A stretch of DNA of 64,000 nucleotides from Trogon surrucura. Lineage: Eukaryota; Chordata; Aves; Trogoniformes; Trogonidae. Every line of letters begins with the position of its first letter. Position 1 is the first letter of the stretch. The stretch covers positions 31,087,099-31,151,098 of the forward strand of contig CM036658.1 in the NCBI GenBank assembly GCA_020746105.1, written 5' to 3'. Shown piece after piece: positions 54,768 to 64,000 of this stretch. The notes under the pieces were generated by a model, which saw only the letters and a program-made list of their open reading frames with translations, did not search any database and was not told the DNA's origin. The translations under genes were made by a program, and so were the position numbers.

Positions 54768-56185
54768 AATTTAAAAATGTTTTGCTATTAATAAGCAGCA
54801 AAGCAAATATAAAAAGAGAATGAGGCAACAGACTAAAGCAGCACATTATGCTGACTAATTTAAGTTCTTAGACAATAATGAAAATTAATGTCAGCTTGAC
54901 GTTTTAGGGATTTTTTAAAGTAATTTCATCAGGGTTTTAAAGGATAGTAAAATGGTCAGCTTAGTAGCATCCTTATTAGAGTACAAGAAGTTAAGATATA
55001 TTGGTTACAGCAAAAATATCAAATTCACACTATTTTCAAGGTTTTCAAGAAATCATAACAGCCCCTCAAGATACACTGTTCTTCATATCACATCCCTTGG
55101 TCTTGTAAAAATAAAGGATTTAGTGTTTGTAAGGTTATCCTGGTTCTATTTTTCTATTAATTAGGATAAACTCTTGTGGCTAATGTGCAATCTGTTCACC
55201 CTGCTTAAGCACAGCACAATTTGTAATGGGTGCACTATCCAAGGGTACTACAAAGTAAAGTATAGCCATCTACTTTTTCCAGAAATATTTTCAGCGTACA
55301 ATTAATTACTAAGATGAGTTTCTCTCAGGGAAAAAGAACAGAAAAGTAATACAGTTCACACAAATTCTTCCAGGATGAGGTAAAAGTTATTTCTCACATT
55401 CACTGTTATGATTGTTGTTCAATTGCTCAGTAAACATATAAAATACTAGGTGTTATTTGGAGAACCTGATTTAGCATACATAAAGTTTCCTACATTATGT
55501 ATAGAAGAACCATATATTACAATTAAAACTCAAGTTGTGCAGAACTATCACGTAGCACTGGTAGTACTAAGTGCATATATGGAGTTTAACGGAAAAATTT
55601 TATCAAGAAATATGGTAGTTGGGCTCATCTAAGAGATAAACATTCTGTCCTTTCAATTTCATTCTTATTTATGCAGAACATTCATTCTAAGTCATCAGAT
55701 TTTACACTTGGGTTAGCAGTTAAGCCTTCATAACCTTCTTACTGAACAAAATAATTTTTTCTCCTTGGTTTACTGCTCTGAGGGTTGTGAAAACCAAAAA
55801 GGACTACAGAAAAGCTTTCCCCCATAATTCCTTCTTAATTTTTAAAAATCTCTCACATACATTTCCTTACTTTGTTCTTCCCATAGTATCTGCATAATTA
55901 GCACTGACAGTTCAATTCTCAATCTTCAATTTTGTAAAGTATTGAAAATTAGAATGTTATTATGACTTGGGAGAAATCAGACTGAAACTGATAAAGAGAA
56001 ACACCTTTCATCTGAAGCCCAAGAGAACAGTGAAATGTCCATCTGAGTAGAAATGGTGAAACAATGAAAGCCATCGCACAAACCATATGCTACTCTGGAA
56101 TTCCTTCAGGAATTTATTTTATATGGGGTGATGTTAAATGCCAAAGTACTTGATTGCAACTTCCACATTTGTGCACATGTATAAA
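54768..56185. other. Unassigned AT-rich spacer
   Basis: Nothing recognised. Confidence 0.4.
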
Positions 56186-56980
56186 GAATCATGGAATCAT
56201 AGAATGGCCTAGGTTGGGAGGGACCTTAGAGATCATCTAATCCAACCTCTCTGTCATGGGCAGGGACGCCTCTCAACTAGATCAGGCTACTCAAGGCTCT
56301 GTCCAGCCTGGCCTTGAACACCTCCAGGGAGGGGGCAGCCACAACGTGTCTGGGTAATTTATTCCAAAGTCTTGCCACCCTCGTACTGAAGAATTTCTTC
56401 CTAAGATCTAACCTAAATCTATTCTCTTTCAACATAAACCCATTTGCCACTGTCCTATCAGTGGACGCTCTTGTAAAAAGTCCCTCCCCAGCCTTCCTGT
56501 AGGTTCCCTTCAGGTATTGGAAGGCAGCTATTAGGTCCCTCCGAAGTCTTCTCTTTTCAAGACTGAATAATCCCAGCTCCCACAGCCTCTCCTTGCAGCA
56601 AAGGTGCTCCAGACCCTGGATCACCTTTGTGGACTCCTCTGAACTTGTTCCAACACTTCTATGTCCCTCTTATGGTGGGGACACCAGAACTGGACAGAGT
56701 ATTCGAGGTGGGGTCTCACAAGAGCAGAGTAAAGGGGGAGAATCACCTCTCTCAACCTACCAGCCACACTCCTCTTGATGCATCCCAGGACAGGGTTGGC
56801 CTTCTGGGCTGCATGAGCGCACTGCCGGCTCATGTTGAGCTTCTCATCTATCAACACCCCCAAATCCTTCTCTTCAGGGCTACTCTCAACCCACTTTGTG
56901 CCCAGTTTGTATTTGTGCCTGGGATTGGCCCGACCCAGGTGAAGGACCTTGCACTTTGACTTGTTGTTAAAGCTCATGCA
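56186..56980 (-). mobile_element. CR1 LINE 3' fragment, about 800 bp
   Basis: Tail gaatcatggaatcatagaat at the left. The minus-strand frame 57019-56621 has [39 protein letters not shown] and [18 protein letters not shown]; after a frameshift near 56622 the C-terminus follows in 56624-56277 ([17 protein letters not shown]). Same subfamily as the copies at 7.7 and 20.3 kb. 5'-truncated at about 56980. Confidence 0.92.
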
Positions 56981-59957
56981 GAAACTTAAAAGAAATGCAG
57001 TAAGAAAAGAATAAAGCACAAAACATGTCAGAAAAGAGGACTGTCTGAGGAAAGCAAGAGAGGAGTTCTGGGACTGAATATCGGTTGGCTTAGATGGGGA
57101 CCTATGACTAAAAATGAATTATTAATTTTTTCTTGATGTTTGATTCCCGCATGTTTATTGGTACTCAGTTGCATTTATTTTTTCAAACAACAGGATTGTA
57201 TCTAATATCCGAGTATCGATTCCTCTCAGCCAAGAAAATATTTTACCACATCTTCTTAGCTATGTGAGATCAGATTTTAAAAAGCCTCCTCTCCTCATCA
57301 CTTTTAAGACCTTCTCTGGAGCAAAGTGAAGGTCAAGTCACATATGGCAACAGCTGCCAAACATTTTCCTAGCTCTTTCCCATCCATGAGCCAGAAGTAA
57401 TGGTGTGAAGAACACAGAAGAAAGTGCAAATGCAGAAAAGGCAACCTCTCAAGAGAGCAAAGTGCTGACTCTGCAAGAGATGACCAGAATTAACAAACCA
57501 GAACTAACAGGATGTGGGTTTTCACATTTTCACATTTTCACAGATCCAAAGTGTAAAATTATCCCATTAATGAAAACAGTGCAATGTAACCCAGGCAAAG
57601 TGAAAATCAAACAAATCTATTTGAGGTATCAGAGAGAATGACACTATATCTCTGAGATGTTACACAGAATCTTTTAGGAATTTGAAATATCATTTGGGAT
57701 ATCAAATCTTTACATTAGAAATATACTGCAAGCGTTCCAGTGTTCACAGCAATTCAATATTTATGTCAGGTTTTCTTTACACAGGCACAATGCAGTAGAA
57801 AACAGTACATCAATGGATCGTGTTTTGTGATTAGAAGCCTTCAAACTTTCTGCAGAGCATGTTCTGTTATGATACAAATTGCTGCCAAGCAAGCAAAGGT
57901 GTTCGCTTACTCACTCTCCATCTTTTTTCTTGTGCAAAGTCCAATATATCTTACCACTCAACAAAGGAGAAAGGCTGCATTATGTGCGATCTCATTCCTG
58001 ACAGTGACTTTCTGTGCCCGGCACTTCTAATAGGGAAAAGAGCATAGACGTTAACAAACTCCAGAGCTTGGTCTGAATGCTGTAAACTGCAGCCAATTTA
58101 CCTCGCAGTGCTTGGTCTTTGTGGTGCATTTCTAATCTCTCCTGTCAGATTCTTTGCTCAAATCCCCTCCAACAGTAGTTTTTGGTTAGCATGCCTTTTC
58201 AGCATGCAGTCCTCACTCCAGTATGCCCTAAAATGTCTCCTCCACTTTTTTTTTTCCGTTTTGCCTGTTTCCTTCCCTCACTAGGAACTCCTACACCCTG
58301 CTTCTGATTTCCAACTATCTTTCTCCCACAGCACAGCAAATACTTTCCCAGAAAATGACAGTGATGTGATACAAATAGCCTCCTCTTGGTCAGTGCTTCC
58401 TCTTTAAAAAAAACCTGCTGAATATTTTTGTTAAAAAGCCCTAAGAAGCACAAGCAGTGCTTAACTATATGTATATATATTTTAAAAAAATTCTTAGATT
58501 TCTATCAGCTTGAATTTCTACAAGCTATGACCATGTCTATGACTAAAAGCAGATGACCACTTGTAATCACGTTGGCACATTTTAATGAGGCCATTATTTC
58601 TGAAAGGCTGACCTAAGTATCCCAAATTAAGTGCTCAATCAGTATGATCTCACTCTATGCAAGTTTCTTCAAAACATTTTGAGTCTTGACAAAACAGTTG
58701 CTTGACAAGTACTTTCTTCCAGTATGTTGCCTATTGTCCCACTAGCATCATGGTGTTACTTGCATTTCTGCATAATTTAAAGGAATGCAGCCATGGGCTT
58801 ATGGCTGGTATAAATCTGGGAGTTCAGTCAGGTGACCTACTAATGCACAGACCTAGCATGGAGTCATAGCCTGCATTAGCACCCTTACACCAAAATGCAG
58901 AGCCAAAGCATTGCATTCTATCTCACATTACAACACAATCAAAACCAAATTAAATTAGTGAGAGGAACCATTTGCTTGTGGTGTTGAACTAAACTCAGAA
59001 CAATTTTACAAGAATATAAGTTAATGTCATTACTTTTCTAATTTATGGCTTTTTTAAGGCCAATGTGGAAACACCAGTAAGAAAAAACGCACAAATATTT
59101 CTTGGAACTGTATATTGGTTTTATACATTTGTACAGAACATGTATTTCTAATGTTCATCATACAACATACATTATACAATAAACATCATGCAATCATTAA
59201 AGTTTACCAGACAAAAGATCCAACAAAGGCAAGAAATAGAGAACAGCTAAAGACGAGATTCTTTGATTTTGTACTCTAAATATAACAGCTAAACAATTCC
59301 TAAAGAAGGTTAGAAAAAATTACCGATAGCAAAAGTGTACCTAGAAGATGGAAAGGGATTCAGGAGTGAAACTAACAAATGACTAAAAAAAAATCACAGT
59401 ATAATGCTATCAGGGAGCCAGAACCCCAAACTGTTCTACTAGTGTAACAAATGCAAATAGTTAGTATCCCATCACTGATAGCCCTTCTATAATACCATAT
59501 CTGTGTGTGCCCTTGGTACAAATTCATCCTAGTGATTTGAGCATTCTTCACAGAACTCGGACAAAATGGTGTGAAAAATGGAGAGCTGTAAAAATGTTAA
59601 TGTGATAATTCAAAGCACCTGTGACTGAAGACGCGTAAACAACAGTAAAATGGCTTAGAAACATGGGCTGCCAAGCAGCTCTGACACCAAGAGGGAAGAG
59701 AAAAGGAAAAATCTCGAAAATATGACATCGCCTTTTCTTTTTGCCCATAGTTCTGGTTACAGTCCTAGTCCTGCAATTCTGAGAGCACATTTTACTTCAA
59801 GCGGGTGAGAAATGTCAATGAAATTAAAATAATGGATTCACTAACCTAGGCATCACTTAATCAAGAGGTAAAAGGAAGAACTCTAACACGTTTATCCAAA
59901 ATTGGTTCTGTGCATCTACAAACATCTTACCATATCACATATACAGCTGGTGTATTA
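56981..59957. other. Unassigned AT-rich stretch
   Basis: About 3 kb; an A/T-rich run at 58468-58492. No repeat, RNA or exon recognised. Confidence 0.4.
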
Positions 59958-61020
59958 TGTGTTAGGTTTATTTTGCAAGGTTTTAATAGTGAGGAAGCTG
60001 CAGGGATGGCTACCATGAGAAGCTGGCAGAAATTGTGCCACTGGCCAAAGCTGAGCCCATCAGCAACACTGGTAGCGCCTCTGTAGTAAGATATTTAAGA
60101 AAGGGTAAAAAAACTCTGCACAACAGCAGCTGAGAGAGAAAAGTGAAGCTGAAAATATTTGACAGAAACAATTCTGCAGACACCAAGGTCAGTGAAGAGG
60201 AAGAGGGAGGAGGTACTCCAGAGATTCCTCTGCAGCCAATGGTGACGACTGTGGTGAGGCAGGCTGTGTCTCTGCAGCCCATGGAAATTAGTGGTGGAGC
60301 AGGCATTCACCTGCAGCCCATGGAAGATCTCGTGGAAGCAAGTGGATGTGCCCAAAGGAGGCTGTGATTCCATGCAGAGGATGCACTGTAGCAGGCTCCT
60401 GGCAGGACCTTGAACCCATGCAGAGAGGAGCACATGCTGGTGCAGATTTTCTGGCAGAACTTATGACCTCATGGGGGACCCATGTGGGAGCAGTCTGTTT
60501 CTGAAGGACTGTCCCCCTGGAAGGCACTCACGCTGGAGCACTTCGTGAAGGCTTGCAGCCTGTGGGAAGGACCCACCTCGGAGAAGTTCATGGAGGATTG
60601 TGTCCTGTGGGTGGGATCCCACACTGGAGCAGGTGAAGAGCATGAGGAGAAGGGAGCAGCAGAGACAACATGTGCTGAACTGACAACAACTCGCATTCCC
60701 CATCCTCGTGCATGCTGATGGGGAAAAGGTAGAAGAACTGGGAGTGAAGCTCAGCCTGGGAAGAAGAGATAGAGAGGAGGAAGGTGTTTCTTGGGTTTGT
60801 TGTTACTTCTCACTGTCCTATTCTAATTTTGACTGACAATAAACTAATTTCCTCAAGCTAAGTCCATTTTGATTGTGAAAGAAATTGATAAGTCACCTTC
60901 CTGTTCTCATCTTTATCCATAAGGTTTTCATCATATATTTCTCCCATGTTGCTGATGGAGGGGGGAGTAATAGAGTGGCTTTTGGGGCACCTGACAGCCA
61001 GTCAAGATCAACCCACAACA
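59958..61020 (+). mobile_element. Avian ERV solo LTR (1-kb family)
   Basis: Starts tgtgttaggtttattttgca and ends agatcaacccacaaca; 1063 bp. A gatatttaagaaa box at about 60089 is the TATA-like element. Family blocks follow: gtcagtgaagaggaagaggg (60189), repeated cactggagca/catggagga units, tgaactgacaacaactcgca (60674), and gacaataaactaatttcctc (60835) that carries AATAAA. No clean target duplication was found. Internal sequence is absent. Confidence 0.85.
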
Positions 61021-64000
61021 AAGTAATATAACTATACCTTTGTAAAACACATAACAGGAAAAATTTCCAAATTAATAAACTAGAAGGCTGTAAAGCACCA
61101 TGACAAAATTAAATAGAAGAAAAAAAGAATGACAGCTCATAACATCACAGGAAAAACATCATCATGTTGGAATGCCTCATCTTGGATTGCGTGAAACCAC
61201 AGTGTTGGTGTGCTGCCACAGAGACCACTGCTACAGTCTGGTTTTTATGTTAGTTCAAACTGAAACAATACGAGAACACAGAATAAAGGACCTGTCATCC
61301 TGAGTAGCTACAACTCCAAAAAGGACTTGGGAATCACAGCAGGTAAAAAGATGAACATCAGTTTCTAGATCAAGAAGACAGGTGCTCTTCTTGATTGGAT
61401 CAAGAGAGAAATCCTGAGGACTTCAATCACCCACCACAAGCACTCTACAAATTACATTCAAATTTGCTATCGACATTTTAAGATGAAAGCTGATAAACAA
61501 AAGAGGAAAAAAAAATCAAAAAATACAAAGTTGTAAATCTCATTTTATGCCATACTGTGGATTTCAATTTCCTTTACTTCTCAAGCAGAAGGGTAAAAGG
61601 TGATAAGTACATAAGAAAACTTACAGAATCTTCACATAGCATAAGCAACATAAACAACATCGTCATGTGGGTGAAAGCTAATGCTGGTTAAAATCATATA
61701 TATATATAAAAGTATGTTACAAATCATAATAGAATCTCCCGGATGGCCATTTTAACTTAGGATCAGGTCTTTTCACCTAGTATTTAAATTCTCATTTGGA
61801 AAATTACTGTAGTCTGCATTGACAACTGTTCAGACTGGCTGATCAAACTTCCCAAGGTCTTACCAAGTGCAATCTACAAAATTAACTATGTGTCATTGTT
61901 GGCAGCTTAGAGTTTTCAATATGCTAACATTTAGGATCCCCTGAAAAGCAGAAGAATGTGCTAAGAAAATAGCTATTTATTTCAAGACATTTTCATATAA
62001 CCTTTTCTCAAGGATGTTACATGAATGTCTGACAAAATATATCTTCCCCTTTGGTTTTCTTGTAGACAAACTTAACAACAATACTGAATGTGTTTAGTTT
62101 CATTTCATTTGCAGCTCTTGCTTGTCTCAAAGTATAAAAAACTCCAAAGATTTGGTCTCTAGGAAAAGGCTCATGAAAATTTCAGTGTGGAGTATTGTAC
62201 TCTCACTTTTTTCTTTGCTTCTTTCCCCTCCTGTAGCTATTGCCCCCTGAAAAGAGGAAGAATGGTCAGAGTGAGTGCTTAAAGAGGATGGTATCTATAC
62301 TGGCAAAAGGCAGTGGGAGAAGATTCGGAAATGAGGGGGAAACGTGCCAGTTGCAGGTTACTCTGATGGGAAATCAAAAAGAGCAGAGATGGACAAAACT
62401 CCTTCTGGAGCTGCTCAGATTCTTCTTGTCACGTCATGCTGCTCCTCTGGGTGGACAGAATACTGCATCAGCAAAAAATCTACCAAAATACTGAGAGCAG
62501 ATAGAACGCACGTAGTTCAAATGAAAAAGACCACAATTTAATAATGTTCACCTCTAGAGTCAAACGAAGTATGAATGAGTCTTTTCTGTGAGACAACCAT
62601 ATTAATTGCTACTTAAACAAAGATTGACAGACTAATGGTTCCTTTTATACACTTTTTAAGGATGTTTAAATTTACATAATGAGCTGTGAATTTTACTTTT
62701 AAAGTTACAAAATGAAGTGCAAAGCAGAAAACACACCCTTGCTAATACAAGAGAATTATTACAGGAATCTGGTGTTGGTCAAGCAGTTAAGTAAAAAGCA
62801 AAGTTGTAACAGCTCTACCACTGTTAGAGTTAGCATACAAAATAAATCAGGCTCTCCTTGGTCTTAGGAGATGAAAAGAGAAACCTGACAGATGAAAGCA
62901 TCTGTAGGTCAGATCTCTTCTATCCAACTTCAACCGGCTCCTGCCCTCTTATAGTTCCTTAGATAGATGATCTTCAAAGACAGTATGTTGCACGGCAGCA
63001 CAACATAAACTTTTTTTTTTTTCCTACTTTATTATATTGATGGGTGAATATCACCTGGGAGGAATACTTAAAATAGTAATAAAACTAATAAATCAACTTC
63101 GATGAAGCTATTTATATGACTGAGAATATTCACAAGTGCTAGCTGCAAGATAAGGTGGAGAATACACACTGATACAGAGAAGGCAGCTCAAGCTGGCCAA
63201 CAATACAATCTTTTAAAGACAAGCCAGAAGATGGTAGAAATTACAGACAGAAGAGACTAACACCTACTGAACAAAAGGGGGAAACTGAGGAAAACTCATA
63301 GTCTTAGCAAGAAACTGACTGCAGTAAATTTTTCAGTCCCCCAAGAGCCAATAAACAGACACACAAAAATATTTGGAAGGACATCCATTTTCATTTGTAA
63401 GGCAATGAAGCCAAAATAAAAAAGGCAAAAATATGGAGGATCTAGACTCTTAAAATACTTTCTGTCGTTCAGAGAGGCTATCCTTCCTGAAGCAATCCAC
63501 TCTGTCATTGATCAAAAGTTACAGACACATCCACTATTAAGCCTGAGGAGTAAAGGGTCACTGGGCTACAGCTGATTGATATTCTTCATTCTCTCCTGCA
63601 AAAATCCAATCTCCCCAGAAAAAAATATGGCTGACATTTAGAGTATACACATACTGTGGTATTTGCTAAGGTTTTAAACAGTTATAAGTCTCAAATTCTA
63701 AGAACGTGATGTTTGCTTTTTTTTTTTTTTTTCCCCTGAATGCCCGAGTAGAAGATAGAGGAAAAGCTATATTCTAAAAACTTCTGGGCACATTCAATAT
63801 ATCCTAGGCCTCACCTAATATACAAAGGAAAGCTGATTGCTGCAGTATTCCAGTTCAAAGCCACATCCTTCCCCCTCTGCACAGCCATCTAAAAGGGCAG
63901 ATGTTGAGAAGTACTCACCTTGGGACCTGACTGTCAAATCTTAACTTGGACTGGAGCCAGAGGACATTGAACAGCTCCTCTTTAAGTTTGAGGGATTTCA
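61021..64000. other. Unassigned AT-rich stretch
   Basis: About 3 kb with short chance frames (for example 62240-62494), an (AT)n at 61698-61710 and a T run at 63718-63733. No recognised repeat, RNA or exon. Confidence 0.4.

Noticed and set aside
59958..61020. A clean target duplication for this LTR
   Set aside because: The bases on the two sides (tatta and aagta) do not match; ends may have decayed.

Overview
This is non-coding DNA from a bird, almost certainly a neoavian species. At least a dozen CR1 LINE copies carry the bird-type 3' end built on the octamer ATTCTATG. There is also a tRNA-derived SINE with a CR1 tail, several copies of about 1-kb avian ERV LTRs, and a fragment of an RTE-clade LINE. 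I recognise no exon of a host protein-coding gene, no functional tRNA or rRNA gene and no CRISPR array. The window looks like an AT-rich intergenic or intronic stretch loaded with retroelements. The songbird-like SINE hints at a passerine, but this is not proven.

Layout: 1-690 is unassigned. 691-6268 is a class I (gammaretrovirus-like) provirus with a perfect 5-bp target duplication, a truncated 5' LTR, broken gag and pol, and env reduced to a tail; a tRNA-Ile-like SINE splits its reverse transcriptase. 6.7-7.0 kb holds an old LTR. 7.7-12.0 kb holds two long minus-strand CR1 copies back to back. 12.0-12.6 kb has an unrecognised, frame-broken coding-like stretch. 13.1-14.2 kb has an ERV gag fragment on the minus strand beside an oppositely oriented LTR piece. 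14.2-21 kb has further CR1 pieces and a complete solo LTR inserted into one of them (18402-19584).

21-33.6 kb is mostly unassigned AT-rich DNA. 33.9-34.2 kb is CpG-rich with three regularly spaced CRE-like octamers. 34.2-37.9 kb is a (GGA)n-rich stretch interrupted by two plus-strand CR1 copies and ending in a 500-N assembly gap (37906-38405). 38.4-42.2 kb is unassigned. 42.2-43.5 and 46.8-47.4 kb carry CR1 pieces. 48.5-50.6 kb is an LTR nested inside an older LTR of the same family. 50.8-51.2 kb is the C-terminus and 3' end of an RTE LINE. 52.4-53.9 kb has two adjacent LTRs of different families, 56.2-57.0 kb a CR1, and 59.96-61.02 kb another LTR. The rest is unassigned.

The elements do not cooperate as a pathway; they record successive insertions. 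The readable order is: provirus then SINE; CR1 then LTR (18.4 kb); old LTR then younger LTR (49.4 kb). I found no convincing new biological system. The items most worth following are the RTE fragment, the SINE-split provirus, the gag fragment ending in a CR1-like tail, the unrecognised coding-like stretch at 12.1-12.6 kb, and the CpG-rich CRE-like triplet next to the GGA array.
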